A DNA stretch of 64,000 bases from Escarpia spicata (GCA_963995525.1 OZ023211.1:53269481-53333480); one strand, 5' to 3'; positions 21,778 to 33,739 are shown, numbered from the stretch's first letter. The notes: generated by a model not told the origin, from the letters alone. Numbers and translations are program-made.

Positions 21778-22382
21778 ATAATAACTAATGATGTTCGAAG
21801 TATGACTGTGATATATGCATCAGCTATACAGTAATAGCCAACGATAATGTGTTCATAGGATGTATTTTCTAAGATTATATTGTATTATGTCACTACAACA
21901 ATAATGAAATAAGATATTTGTACTATTTCTGGGATACGTTTCAGCTTTTATCTGAAATTAGAAAGGGATTTCACAATACATTATTCCCACTCGCTTTTGA
22001 CATTTTACTACATATTCAAAAGGAAATGTCTTGAATAAAATAATCTTTTGACAGTTAATTGTATACGCCAATCCAACTTGTCTTTATTGAGTTCGACTTT
22101 CACGAACAAACACACACACGCACGCACACACACACACACACACGCACGCACACGCACGCACGCACGCACACACACACACATGGTGAAGGTTAACCTGTTT
22201 GTGAACGATACTTCTTTTGCGGATAGATTGCAATCAAAGGTATGATCACAAGAACTTCGCTATGCCAATATCAATGTAAGACGTATTGTTACATTTTTAA
22301 TGTTTGTAGCGTATCCTATTATATCTTGTTCCGAAAGTGTGAAAATATGTTGATTTTCACAACACTGTCGCCGCTAGCTTAG
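21778..22382. other. 3' untranslated and flanking DNA of copy 1
   Basis: No gene seen. An AATAAA hexamer at 22034-22039, about 257 bases after the stop, is a candidate poly(A) signal. A CA/CG microsatellite lies at 22108-22180. No similarity to the region beyond the stop of the inverted copy. Confidence 0.5.
22034..22039 (+). terminator. Candidate poly(A) signal for receptor copy 1
   Basis: Canonical AATAAA hexamer about 257 bases after the stop codon. Not proven; the first suitable hexamer I found. Confidence 0.4.
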
Positions 22383-22600
22383 ATGTTCTTACTTTATTTG
22401 AATTTGCCCAACGTTGAGATCTCCACATCCACCAAGATATCACTACTACAGTATATTTGCACTTCCCACCGTGCTATGCCATACACACATGGTTGTGGTT
22501 TCTATGTGGCGGCAACGCGCCTTTGGAATGAGTTACCAGAAAAAAAATCCGTGTCACAGACATGACTGAATTTACTTAGACTTAGGGGCGCCCGAGTCTA
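22383..22600 (+). mobile_element. Short LINE C-terminal fragment
   Basis: Plus-strand frame with 'GFYVAATRLWNELPEK' matches the conserved 'aaprLWNeLP' end of CR1/L2-type RT ORFs. Stops follow at once. Fossil only. Confidence 0.5.
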
Positions 22601-22968
22601 TAGACATGAGACAGTCAAACACAAACACTGGCATATCTGTTTTCCGCCAGCATTCAATTCAATTCAAAAACGTTTATTCAAACACATAAAACAATTCAAG
22701 TGTACAAGTGAATGAGACATACAAAACCAATGGCTGACAAGTTTGAAAGGAGAAGCATAGAAGTAGCATTACTTATAAAAGCATGCTTCTCCTATGTTGG
22801 CAATTTCTAGCAGCTTTTGTTTTATATGATGTTAAATTAATTAGTTATATACAACATGGCAATCATTTCAAATGTTTTGGGTGCTTGCTACGAAAACCTA
22901 AAAGAAAAAAAGAAGAAAAAAAAGTCTGATTATATACGCATACAATAACTCTCAATTATATTTTTTCT

Positions 22969-23696
22969 CTAGTGTGATTTATAAAGGTGAAACGAACTTA
23001 TATTGCTAACATTTATATTCAACGAATTCCACATTTTGGATCCATGTACAATTAATGACACACATCTTCTAGTGGTTGAAGCACGGGTACGTAAACATTT
23101 ATTTTGACTTCGTGTGGAGTGCTTCTTAACATGTTTAACAAATAACCTTTGAATATTCGACGGTAATTCATTTTTATGGACTTTATACATAAATAGTAAT
23201 ATCCTAAATTGTACCAAGTCAGTAAATTTTAAAATGCGAGCTTTGTAAAAAAAAGTGGAGTTGTGTGATCGCATCGTTGTGCATTGTGCATAAACCGTAT
23301 TATCTTCTTTTGTAACATTTTTATACAGTATAAGTTGGCGGGATAGGTATTTCCCCATATTTCCACACAATAAAATAAATACGGCAAACACAGAATAGAA
23401 TATTAAATGTACATACAGTGGCAGTCGATTACTTTACTGCATCTGTACATAAGACCAACACTAATTGATAGTTTAGACTTTACTCGTCTGATGTGATCTT
23501 ACCAGTTTAATGCATCATCGATGAGCACGCCTACAAATTTCTTGATATTTACATCAGGCAATTGAGCACGACCGGAAATTAACATGAAGTTGGCCTTGGC
23601 TATATTGACAGACAATTTATTGATTGAGAACCACAATTGCAGTTTAACCAGCTCGCTGCACACAATATTTTCAAGCTGTTTTGAATAATTGAACAT
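22969..23696 (-). pseudogene. LINE RT C-terminal region, broken
   Basis: Contains 'FSINKLSVNIAKANFMLISG' and 'KKFVGVLIDDALNW' (23696-23499), then unrelated sequence for about 100 bases, then 'FTDLVQFRILLFMYKVH' and 'GSKMWNSLNINVSNIS' (23391-22969). The middle piece expected in CR1/jockey-like LINEs ('LRYYVP...LIYPYL' type) is missing, so there is an internal deletion or replacement. Confidence 0.7.
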
Positions 23697-24829
23697 AAAA
23701 TGTTCGTGTCATCAGCAAATAAGACAAACTTGATCAGTTTAGACACATTGCACATGTCATTGATGTATAGAATAAAAAGCTTCGGACCAAGTATAGACCC
23801 TTGTGGAACTCCACATGTTATTCTTTGTGTGTCTGAGCTGTAGCCATCAATGATTACAAATTGGCTACGATTATGCAAATAACTACTAATCCAATTATAC
23901 GCGTTACCACGAATGCCAGAGTTCAAGTTTGTTACATAACAGTTGGTGATCGACAGTGTCAAATGCTTTCTTAAGATCTATGAATACGCCTAACACACAT
24001 ATCTTGTGTTCAAGCGAATTTGTGATATCTTCAAGTAATTCAACCAAGGCATGCGAAGTTGACATGCCTTCTCTAAACCCATATTGGCATTCGTTTAGGA
24101 TTGTACAAACATTCATGAAGATTTACTTCTTCTGATTCGAGAAGTAAAAAGGTTATCTAGAATTTTGGAAAACTGTGGCAAAAGTGAAATCGGTCTATAG
24201 TCGGTAAATAGATGTTTTTCGCCAGATTTATATACAGGTATTACTTTAGCCGTTTTAATCTTATGTGGGAAAACGCCACATTTAAATGACAGGTTACATA
24301 TATGTGTCATTGGTTCGGCAATGCTTTCAATTACATTTTTAACGAGACTCATCGTAATGCCACCATAATCAACTGAAGATTTATTACCGCAGTTATTAAC
24401 AGTGCGTATGACCTTTTCCTTATAGGTTGGTATCAAAAATATTGAATGTTCATTACGTTTGCCCATGTAAGCCAGAACGGACACATCTGGAGGAGTTTCA
24501 ATTTGTTTAGCTAGCTCGGGTCCAATGCTAGTAAAATACTTATTAAACGTGTTTGCTATTTCAGCCCTGTCACTGATAGTAACAGCATTGTTGTCAAATT
24601 GTACCGAATAGTTGCACTCAAGTCGAGACTTCCCCATGATTGTACGTAAAATTGTCCATGTCCCCGACAAGTTGTCCCGGTGCTCAGACAATAATTTACT
24701 AAAATAATCCCATTTAGCATATCGTATAACGGTTGTTAGTTTATTCTTGTACGATTTATACCTTAATTCGGTAGCTTTGATTCTATTAGAAATAAACTGT
24801 TTGTATAATTTTTTTTTCCCTAAATGCAT
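23600..24829 (-). pseudogene. LINE reverse transcriptase core
   Basis: Successive frames carry 'MGKSRLECNYSV', 'KVIPVYKSGEKHLFTDYRPI' (RT motif 1-2), 'GFREGMSTSHALVELLEDI' and 'GVFIDLKKAFDTVDHQLL' (motif A with catalytic Asp), 'TCGVPQGSILGPKLFILYIN' (motif B) and 'KFVLFADDTNILCS' (motif C, FADD). Motifs are complete and in order, with one frameshift near 24115 and another near 23930. Confidence 0.85.
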
Positions 24830-25271
24830 TTTTTAGACCGTTCGTGAGCCAAGGGCTTTTGTGCTCACACTGATTTTTATCATTAACTCGACGAAGCGGA
24901 CAATGCTGATTATAAAATGCAGTGAAGTCGCTAAGAAAATCGTTATATGTCTTATTAATATCAAGCACCTTGTCCCACGAATGAGCTTTCAACGGTGTAT
25001 TTAGTGCAAATATATTATCAGCGCTTAATCGACGTTTGTATCTAGCAGGCAACTGCGACTACGTCGACTACCATCAGACTTACAAATAGTAAACATTGGA
25101 AAATGATTGCTTAGTAACAAATAAACCACTCGTTATATCGCTATCAATATCATTAGTACATATATTATCAATAAGTGTTGATGACGCAATCGAAATTCTT
25201 GTAGGTCTAGTAATTATTGGGTACATGCCAAGGCTAAACATCATATCCAGGAAATATTTTGTACCACTATG
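24786..25271 (-). pseudogene. LINE endonuclease C-terminal part and linker
   Basis: 25271-25080 encodes 'SGTKYFLDMMFSLGMYPII' and 'TRPTRISIASSTLIDNIC', the end of an APE-type endonuclease. 25052-24786 encodes the linker with 'CPLRRVNDKNQCEHKSPWL'. The LTR element interrupts the endonuclease at 25272. Confidence 0.75.
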
Positions 25272-25275
25272 CGAA
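25272..25275. repeat. CGAA target-site duplication, left
   Basis: CGAA precedes the 5' LTR and is repeated after the 3' LTR (29938-29941). Removing the LTR element and one CGAA rejoins the LINE endonuclease frame exactly, which supports these as the true insertion borders. Confidence 0.85.
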
Positions 25276-25448
25276 GTATTATGTATAGCTATGCGCCTTC
25301 GCATTGCACGTTGTCATTGTAACGGTTTCGAAAGGCAGCACAACTTGTGGCTGTGCGTGTTTTGCACTGGGGAGTACAATAAAGGTGTTCCGTTGACTAC
25401 ACGAGGCTGAGTCGTTGAGTTCGTTACAAATCCATAGAAAACATGACA
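25276..25448 (+). repeat. 5' LTR of the Ty3/gypsy element
   Basis: 173 bp, begins GTATTATGTATAGC and ends AAACATGACA. An AATAAA within the LTR (GTACAATAAAGG) is a candidate poly(A) signal. The start is fixed by the CGAA duplication, not by a canonical TG. Confidence 0.9.
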
Positions 25449-25471
25449 ATGGCGACGAGGTGGTTCCAATA

Positions 25472-26075
25472 ATGGCTGGACGAACCCTGAGGTATGAAGA
25501 GTATAACGAGGAGAGGGAATTATTCGAAAATTATCTGGAAAGATTCGAATTTTTTGTAACGACTAACGCCTGCCAGACGGCACCAAAAATGTTTGTTGCT
25601 CAGTAATGTCAGCGCACAGGCTTTCACGAAAATCAAGAGCCAACTGAAGCCTGAAAACTTGGCTGACAAAAGCTATGACGAGATGGTGGCTGCGGCCCAT
25701 GCAGTGTACAAACAGCAGTTGACAGGGATAGGTCGTCGAAATCAATTCATGAACAGGAACAGAAAACCGTCAGAATCGGTATCACAGTAGGCTTTGGCGT
25801 TATGAGAGCTGTGTGGCGACTGTGAATATCCAGCGGCAATTCAGACAGAAATATTGCGTGATGTGTTTGTGAAAGGACTAAACTTACCTTCTCTGCAGAC
25901 AAACCTTATGTTGAAAGACAACACACTAACATTTGACAATGCGTACAAAGAGGCCGTGGCTGAAGAGCTGCAGCCAAATGCTCTGTCGAATTCAATGCCT
26001 CATCATTGGGGGGAAACGGGATTTCCCATGCTACTGCCAGTGCTAACCAGGTTGAAAGTGTCAACCGGGTGCTGA
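25472..26075 (+). pseudogene. gag of the Ty3/gypsy element, frameshifted
   Basis: Begins MAGRTLRYEEY. Pieces in changing frames: 'FENYLERFEFFVTTN', then 'QAFTKIKSQLKPENLADKSY' (25593-25790), then 'RDVFVKGLNLPSLQTNLM' (25854-26075). These are the usual capsid features of gypsy gag. At least two breaks separate them. Confidence 0.75.
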
Positions 26076-27001
26076 ACTGTAGTAAGAAAAAAAGTGCCAA
26101 CAAAGGTACAGTTGCCAGTCAAAGTTATAATGGTTTCAACAGCAAGAAGTCCTACTACCGCTGTGGTGGCAATCACCATGAACAGAAATGCCAATACATC
26201 AACGAACAGTGTCATTGGTGCAAGAAAACAGGTCACATTGCTCGGATGTGCAGAGCAAAACAGCGAAATCAAGGCAGAAACAGAGTGGCCCATGTGAGTG
26301 ATGGTGACGAGCCAGCTGAGGACCACACGTTGGGGTTGTTTGGTGTTTATTCAGCCGATGCTGATATAAATGATATATCCGGGTGCAAGGGCATCAAGAT
26401 GAAAGTAACCTTAGGCAGTGAAATAGTCCCTATGCAGTTGGACACAGGGGCTGCAGTCTCTCTTATCCCGGTAAGCACCTACAGACGGGTCCTGTCAAAA
26501 TACCCTCTACAACCCTCAATCATCACCCTCAAGTCATATACAGGTGATCTGATACCAATTGCTGGGAAGGCCTACATTCCAGTGACGTATGGAGAACAAC
26601 ACTTCATACTGCCAGTAGTTGTAGCATGTGGTGAGCGACCAGCACTGCTCGGTAGAGATTGGTTGCAGCAGATCAAGTTGAACTGGAAGAGTATTTTCAG
26701 TGTGATGTCCGGAGCCACGTCTGAAATGCACAAATTGATGGGCAAGTACGCACACTTGTTCAGAAATTATGGATCAACCATTCAGGGACATACAGCAACC
26801 TTGAAGCTTAAACCAGAACAGAATCCAGTTTACCAAAAGACGCGTCCTGTTCCTTATGCTCTTATGGAACTCGTGGAGAATGAAATCGACCAACTTGAAT
26901 CAGCTGGAGTGCTGTACAGGGTCGATAACAGTGAATGGGCGAGCCTAAGTCGAAAAATGGCAAGTTGTCAGTTCGCATATGTGGGGATTACAAGCTCCTA
27001 A
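26006..27001 (+). pseudogene. Zinc knuckle, protease and start of RT
   Basis: 331 open codons. A first knuckle 'YRCGGNHHEQKC' lacks its first Cys; a second is complete ('CHWCKKTGHIARMC', C-x2-C-x4-H-x4-C). The protease has 'QLDTGAAVSLIP' (DTG catalytic triplet) and 'LLGRDWL'. The RT begins with 'ESAGVLYRV' and is cut by a frameshift near 26940, continuing in another frame from 26935. Confidence 0.85.
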
Positions 27002-27393
27002 ATGTCACCATTGAGGATAACAAATACCCCCTACCTACGGCTCAGAATTTGCTTGCCAAAATGGCTCACAAAGGGAAAAAACCAACCGTGTTCTCAATCC
27101 TGGACCTCAATGGGGCATTCAATCAACTCGAGGTTGATGAGAAATCGTCACCACTGCTCACGCTCAACACACATAAGGGACTGTACAGAACACGGCGTTT
27201 AGCTTACGGTGTTAAAACTGCGCCGTCCGTGTTCCAGTTGACAATGGAAAAAATTCTAGCAGGACTAGAAAATGTCATGTGTTTCATCGACGACATTCTT
27301 GTGACGGGAACCACTGAACAGGAACATCTGAAGACACTGGAACAGGTGTTGCACAGGTTGGATCAGCACAATGTGAGGTTGAACAGTTTCTGA
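26935..27393 (+). pseudogene. RT core of the Ty3/gypsy element
   Basis: 152 open codons with 'ICGDYKLLNVTIEDNKYPLP', 'FSILDLNGAFNQLEVDEKS' (catalytic Asp), 'RLAYGVKTAPSVFQ' and 'VMCFIDDILVTG' (catalytic FIDD). A one-base lesion near 27390 shifts into the next segment. Confidence 0.9.
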
Positions 27394-27401
27394 AGTCCCA
27401 A

Positions 27402-28214
27402 GTGAAGTATCTGGGACACACAGTTAGTGCAAATGGGATCCAGCCTATCCAGGACAAGGTGGAGGCCATTCGGAAGGCACCGCCTCCAACCAACCTAACG
27501 GAACTACAAAGTTTCCCGGGTGTCGTGCAATACTATGCGAAGTTTGTACCAAACTTGTCCACAATCTTGCATCCTCTGTACGAGCGCCTGAAAGCTGGTG
27601 TGGAATGGTCGTGGGACAGAGCTTGTGATGGAGCATTTAACCAATGCAAAAGGTTGTTGTCTAGTGAGACGGTACTTACTCACTATGACGAAAGCATGCC
27701 ACTCATTCTTGCCACGGATGCAAGCTCATATGGAATCGGAGCTGTGATCAGTCATCAAATGTCAGATGGGGTGGAAAAACCCATCGCATTTGCATCACGA
27801 ACATTGAGTACCGCAGAGCGTAACTACTCTCAGATCGAACGTGAGGCACTGGGAATCGTCTTCGGGGTGAAGAAATTTCACGAATACCTCATGGGGCGAT
27901 CATTTACCATGAGGACAGATCATCGTCCACTGACGAAGATATTTGGACCAAAGACTAGTATACCGTCTATGGCGGCAGCGCGAATGCAACGCTGGGCATT
28001 GGTACTATCAGGGTACCAGTACGACATCCAGTACATTCCGGCAAAGGAAAACGCTAACGCGGATATGCTGAGCAGACTGCCGGTAGACACTCCCGAATCT
28101 GCAAGTTCAGACGAGATCGAATCTGTGTGCATGTTGACCGTCAACGAACTGCCGGTAACCTCACAACATATAGCGGAATCTACACGCAAGGACACTACCT
28201 TGGCCAATCTATGA
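27402..28214 (+). pseudogene. RT thumb/connection and RNase H of the Ty3/gypsy element
   Basis: 270 codons. 'YLGHTVSANGIQP' and 'LQSFPGVVQYYAKFVPN' follow the RT palm; the RNase H has 'ILATDASSYGIGAVISH', 'SQIEREALGIVFGVKKFHEYL' and 'TDHRPLTKIFG', with the expected acidic residues. Ends in a stop and re-enters in frame +1 at 28240. Confidence 0.9.
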
Positions 28215-28239
28215 CTACACTCTGCATGGATGGCCTAGA

Positions 28240-29061
28240 TTGTGTGCCAGATTTGATGAAATATATCCATACTTCTTTCGAAGAGAGGAAATATCCCTTG
28301 AAGATGGATGCATCGTGTGGGGCAGGAGAGTTGTCATTCCATCGACATACACCGAACAGCTGCTTCACGAGTTGCACACAATGCACCCAGGAATGGTGAG
28401 GATGAAGGCCATTGCCCGAAGTTTCATGTGGTGGCCGGGTATAGACAGTGACATTGAAGAAATGGTGAGAAGCTGTCCCGAAAATTCAAGGCAAAGAAAT
28501 GCACCAACCGCCGCACCTCTCATGCCATGGCCCTGGGCCACACGCCCATGGCAAAGAGTACATGTTGACTTCGCAGAAAAGAACGGAAAGATGTTCTTGG
28601 TTGTGGCAGATAGTCACTCAAAGTGGCTTGAAGTCCTACGTATGAACAGCACCACAGCCGGAAACACGATAACAGAGCTGCGAAAACTGTTTGCTGCATA
28701 CGGACTGCCTGAATCAGTGGTTTCAGATAACTGGCCCCAGTTCACTTCTGAGGAGTTTGAGACATTCTTGAAGTTAAACGGGGTGAAACATGTGTTGTGT
28801 CCGCCCTACCACCCTGCATCAAACGGCCTAGCAGAGAGGAATGTTCAGACATTCAAGAACATGCTAGCAAAGGCAGACCCTCGAATTCCACTACAACATC
28901 GGCTTTCTGACATTCTGTTGCAATATAGAAACACACCTCACAGTATCACAGGCCGTACTCCTGCTGAACTGTTTCTAAGGAGAGCTCTCCGAACAAGGTT
29001 AACCCTGCTGAAACCTAGCCTGCAAACCAAGATTCACGAGCGACAGCAGAAGGAAAAATAA
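28240..29061 (+). pseudogene. Integrase of the Ty3/gypsy element
   Basis: Zinc-binding HHCC region with 'LLHELHTMHPG' but 'SCPENS' where CPxC is expected, so the second Cys is lost. DDE core: D in 'VHVDFAEKNG', D in 'VVSDNWPQFTS' (family has SDNGPQF; here G is W) and E in 'NGLAERNVQTFK'. Two changed key positions suggest the enzyme is inactive. Confidence 0.9.
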
Positions 29062-29103
29062 CATCACGATGGTTCAAGGCCTGGGAATCTTTCACAGTTT
29101 GAC

Positions 29104-29523
29104 ATGTACCAACCTGTCAGAATCAGGAACATGAGAGCAGGCATGGAAAAGTGGATTCCTGGAACTGTGACCAAAATACTGGGACCACTTACGTACATAG
29201 TGAGGCTTCCAGGAAACAACAGACGCATCGTTCATGTGGAACACATGATTCCGCGAGATGACACTCTGTCGAGAAGTTCAGTTCATTCGCCTGATTCCTT
29301 CAGTAGCGGAGAGCTTCTCCCTGCAAACGCTGCACCAGAGTTGGATAATCCATATTTTCCAGTCGATCCGACCAGACCTCCTGCTGCTGTGATTCAAACT
29401 CCTGCCAGACGCAGTCAACCACAAGTGAACACACCCGTGGTTGCTCAAAGCCCTGCTAAGCAGGATACACCAACCAGTGACATGCCTCTTCGACGTCAAG
29501 CCGTGTTCCAAAACCTGTTATAA
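29104..29523 (+). pseudogene. Integrase tail of the Ty3/gypsy element
   Basis: 139 codons with 'MEKWIPGTVTKILGPLTYIV', a GPY/F-like module, then a Pro/Ser-rich end. Separated from the core by a stop at 29059-29061. Confidence 0.75.
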
Positions 29524-29765
29524 AACTTTATTTGTAATTGTTACAGAGCTGATTCGAACATCATCAGTGTTCTTAGTAACAAGTTACTTTCAGACTTTAT
29601 AGTTTTCACACTAGAGATTAGTAGTGAATTTTGTTGTGCTGAATTTTGACTTTACAATGTGACTTTTATTGTTGTTCAGGAAGAAAACACACACTATTAT
29701 GCTACATACTACTTGGACTGTAGTTGTGATTAAATTGATTAAGTTCTTCATTTAAGGTTGGGGAA
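29524..29765. other. 3' non-coding part of the Ty3/gypsy element
   Basis: No reading frame. Ends in AAGGTTGGGGAA, a weak polypurine tract directly before the 3' LTR. Confidence 0.5.
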
Positions 29766-29937
29766 GTATTATGTATAGCTAGCGCCTTCGCATTGCACGT
29801 TATCGTTGTAACGGTTTCGAAAGGCAGCACAACTTGTGGCTGTGCGTGTTTTGCACTGGGGAGTACAATAAAGGTGTTCCGGTGACTACACGAGGCTGAG
29901 TCGTTGAGTTCGTTACAAATCCCTAGAAAACATGACA
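29766..29937 (+). repeat. 3' LTR of the Ty3/gypsy element
   Basis: 172 bp, same as 25276-25448 except for four substitutions and one missing base. Followed by CGAA (29938-29941), the right target-site duplication. Confidence 0.9.
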
Positions 29938-29941
29938 CGAA

Positions 29942-30315
29942 TCATGTTTCAATAAGTCTATATTGAAGTCGCCACAAATGAATATAATTTGCTTAACTGC
30001 AGTGTGATTAAATAGGCGGTCAATGTTATCACAAAATAAAGATACGTCAGACCCAGGTGTTCTATATACGCAGGCATTGACCACATGTCTATTGTTGGCT
30101 AATTTTAACTCTACAGTGACACATTCAAATACATCCCTTACTGTTGATTTACTCGATATAATAGAGTCGAGAACATTTTTGGCGTGTAGAGCCACACCAT
30201 CTCCTTGTTTATAATCCCTTTCAATGTGAAAAGATGTATAACCTGGTAGTTGAAACCGGGGAGTCTGATCGGATTGAGCCCATGTCTCAGTAATAGCAAT
30301 AATGTCAAAGTCCAT
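29942..30315 (-). pseudogene. LINE endonuclease N-terminal part
   Basis: Minus strand encodes 'MDFDIIAITETWAQSD' (catalytic Glu in the TETW motif), 'GVALHAKNVLDSI' and 'IIFICGDFNIDLLKH' (GDFN motif). Continues at 25271 after the LTR element is removed. Confidence 0.85.
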
Positions 30316-30406
30316 ATTAAGTGATTCTCAATAATTATATATAGTTTCAAAATTTGCATTCAAACTGCGCGCGTTAAAATGAACAAAGGATATATTTCTA
30401 CCAGAA

Positions 30407-31210
30407 TTACCATGTGACATACTGAGAATTTCGAAAAATTTCATGGGCTGTAAAATCAGAATATTGGAAAGAACGAAAGTTCAGTTGATCAAATTGATCA
30501 GTGACATGTTGACAAAATTCGAAATCAGACTGAATGAACATAAATTCATCATCACATATTCCCTCAAACGGGAGTGTGCCCAGTGAGTTCGCCGGCATTT
30601 CGAAAACAGATATAAAATACGGATTTCTAACACTTGCAAGATCAGCGAGTGTCTTCACTTTGAGCCGCTGCCCGTTCTCGCGAATCTTGATGTAGACACA
30701 GCAGTTTTGTGTCCACGCGCTGTGTATCTTCCCGTCACGCTTCAGGCGAAAGAGTTCACTGTTATGGGTTGAGAGATGGTCATTTATGTAAATGACCGTT
30801 CTTCTCAACGCACCATGTTTCGTCATCAGCTCCGCTTTCTTGTCGGCCAGTGAAACTGGACGATGATGGTACGTTTCCCATCACGCCGAGGTGGAAGATC
30901 ATGTATCGCCGTGATGTTGTACGGCTCAATTGTGATGTTCAACTTCTGTAACGCGAAGTTGACAAAGTTCGCATTGTTTCGCGCTCAGTGATAGTTGGTG
31001 TTTCCTCTGCTACAGTCGACGATGAACTGCGCGTGCGTGGTCTTGTTGAAGTGGCGGTCGATGCCTAGCTGTGTATTTTCAGTCCGGTGATTATCACATT
31101 CCTGTTTTTAGTTCTGCTCCAGATCGTTCACCTGAGCCTCGAACTTCGATATGCGCCCATCCTTTGCATTGATCACCTCCAATAACTCGGAGATGCGCCA
31201 GTTCATTCTT
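30407..31210 (-). pseudogene. LINE ORF1 with coiled coil and FP-like C-terminal domain
   Basis: 31210-31108 encodes an amphipathic stretch 'ISELLEVINAKDGRISKFEA', a likely coiled coil. Between 30960 and 30830 'HDLPPRRDGKRTIIVQF' appears with stops. 30826-30407 encodes 'VIYINDHLSTHNSELFRLKR' and 'KIHSAWTQNCCVYIKI', resembling the FP-type C-terminal domain found in ORF1 proteins of some LINE groups. Confidence 0.6.
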
Positions 31211-31297
31211 GGTTGTCCTATTCTTCTCTGACCAACTGGTGTCCACCACAGTGCTTTATGGGCAGGTCTAGTAGGTGGGCGCCTCGTAACATGGTCA

Positions 31298-31357
31298 GGG
31301 CGGGCGGGCGGGCGGGCGGGCGGGCGGGCGGGCGGGCGGGCGGACGGGCGGGCGGGC
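31298..31357 (+). repeat. GGGC tandem run with G-quadruplex potential
   Basis: About fifteen GGGC units on the + strand with one GGAC interruption. Many GGG runs with one-base loops is a strong G-quadruplex pattern. Confidence 0.9.
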
Positions 31358-31734
31358 ATCGCACATCATGGTTTGAAGTCCCCCTACCTGTCTACGCTTA
31401 GATACTAGTACATTACTTCATGTTGAGGCCATTCCCATGTGAACACCAATAATAAAACGATATGTCCATTATATATACAGTGTATGTTAAATTCAGTACT
31501 CTCAAAACAGTATTGCGGACACAAAAGTGTTCTGGTTGTCTACAAATGATTTTGGCTAACTCGATATATGATAGTGAAATCATACCGTGTAACGTGAACA
31601 GTATGCAGTAACAACGTAAGAATTTCCATTTGATAATTTCCTTGTCGCCGACTTACACACAACGCTTAAATATGACTAAGCAAAAGCTCTCTCCGTCTCA
31701 TTTACGGATATTCAGATCCGTGTTTATACCGTCT

Positions 31735-31774
31735 TTTCCTTTTTCGGTTTGAATTTGCAAACGAAAAAGGAAAA
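31735..31774. repeat. Short inverted repeat
   Basis: TTTTCCTTTTTCG and its reverse complement CGAAAAAGGAAAA, 13 perfect pairs around a loop of about 14 bases. Could be the centre of a palindromic element; no terminal repeats found. Confidence 0.6.
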
Positions 31775-32712
31775 AAGCAAACAATGTTGGTTTTTTGTGT
31801 TCATATTTGATGTACGAAAAACGAATACAATCTACTGTTCGCGGTATTTCTAAAACATGTTAGCAAAACAAGATAACGATAAAACAAACCGTTTTTTTTT
31901 TTTCACGGCATCAGAACGGAAAACGGAATACGACTGCAGCGCCATTTGTTTTTCGTTTTTGCACTTAGGAAGCTTCGGCTGCCTTACCCCTTCTGCTAGC
32001 GGCAAAAGTTGGTGGCTTCGGCGGGACAATTAGCTCGCACTGGCGGCGTATTAAAAACAAATTCGCAAAAATGGCATCGTCGCCGAAGTGGTATCGTTGT
32101 CGGCTCGACAAGTACGGGCGAATATTTTTCGTTTCGGCGGCGGTGTTTTATGAAAGGTTTCGACTACTAAATTTATTATACTCAAATTTCCGTGGTAAAC
32201 TACTTTATTAATTATTATGGTGAGTAGAAACACATAATATAAAACTAGTATTTGAGATTGTATTATTATGTGAAAGTGCATGAAAATCCTAATAATAGTA
32301 AAGCATATTTGAATGCAAAGATTAGTATTTTGGAAAACATACTCGAATTAAACTTTGCATTCTGATATCGCCCATATTTTAAATAAAATAAAACTATTCA
32401 ATGAATCACCATTCCCCATACAATGTCATACACTGTGTGTGTCGCGCGCGCGCATGTGTGCGTTCCTTGTCTGCTGCTGCTATTATCTATTTATTTATTG
32501 AAGCTGCTTTCTCAAATTCGTTTGTGTTACATGAATAGTTTAAATAATATTCGAAGTCGGTTTAATACAAAAGTAGTTATGTTTGTTTAAGCGGTTGAAG
32601 TAACTAATTATAGTCGTAATACAAATAGCAAGTATGGCAATTTTTTTAATCAGACTTTGTCAGACCGAACATTAGCCGTCAAACAAGTGAACATGTCAAC
32701 TGTGTGGTTTTT

Positions 32713-33183
<471 letters not shown>

Positions 33184-33739
33184 TTTCTCTGGGATTTACA
33201 GTTGCCAGTCTGTTGTGCTAACAACAAATGCAGTGCTTTGCAACATGACCATAATATTCTCCTGTTTGCCTATCTATGTTTGTATGCCACGAGCCCACGA
33301 CCTCATGCAATTTAACTGAGTTGTTACATTGGCACAGCGCCAAGCGTTCGCTGCGATCCGTCTTGTTGTGCCAAGGATTAGACTGACGCGATATGGGAAC
33401 CGCTCCTTTTTTGTAATCGTACCTGTTGTCTAAAATGCGCTGTCTGTATCAGCTGGATCTTCACGTTCGGTGGTGTCATTATATGTCTGCGTGTGTCGTG
33501 CCTTACAGAGCGACCGACCGTTGTTTGATCTTTTCAAATCCTTCTTGGAAGACACGTCATACAGCGGACGAGTCGTGCGGTGTATTAAATGAATAATCGG
33601 CTACAATTAAGCAGTTGTGTGACTAATCGCAGTCACAGACAATTAGAGGTGTATCAGTGCTATTGAATATAACTAAAACTAATCATACAGCAGCACCGTG
33701 TGTCTGCTAAGCGTGTATTCATAACACATAATTACAAAT

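Larger units (their letters stand above)
25276..29937 (+). mobile_element. Ty3/gypsy LTR retrotransposon
   Basis: 4662 bp with LTRs of 173 and 172 bp, CGAA duplication, primer-binding-site-like TGGCGACGAGG just after the 5' LTR, and gag-PR-RT-RNaseH-integrase order, the Ty3/gypsy order. No chromodomain seen; the tail has a GPY-like 'LGPLTYIVRL'. The two LTRs differ by four substitutions and one 1-base deletion, so the insertion is not ancient. Frameshifts and mutated catalytic residues (see parts) make it non-autonomous now. Of the mag/C-clade type by general look, which is tentative. Confidence 0.9.
22655..31215 (-). mobile_element. Minus-strand LINE (ORF1, endonuclease, RT) split by an LTR retrotransposon
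   Basis: Read from high to low coordinates: ORF1 with coiled coil and FP-like domain (31210-30407), endonuclease (30315-29942 and 25271-25080), RT (24829-23499), C-terminal tail (23391-22969), 3' untranslated region ending in ATTGAATTGAATTG-type units near 22660-22672. A Ty3/gypsy element (25276-29937) lies inside the endonuclease. Without it the LINE is about 3.9 kb. The RT ORF has several frameshifts and a deletion between 23499 and 23391, so it is inactive. Confidence 0.8.
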
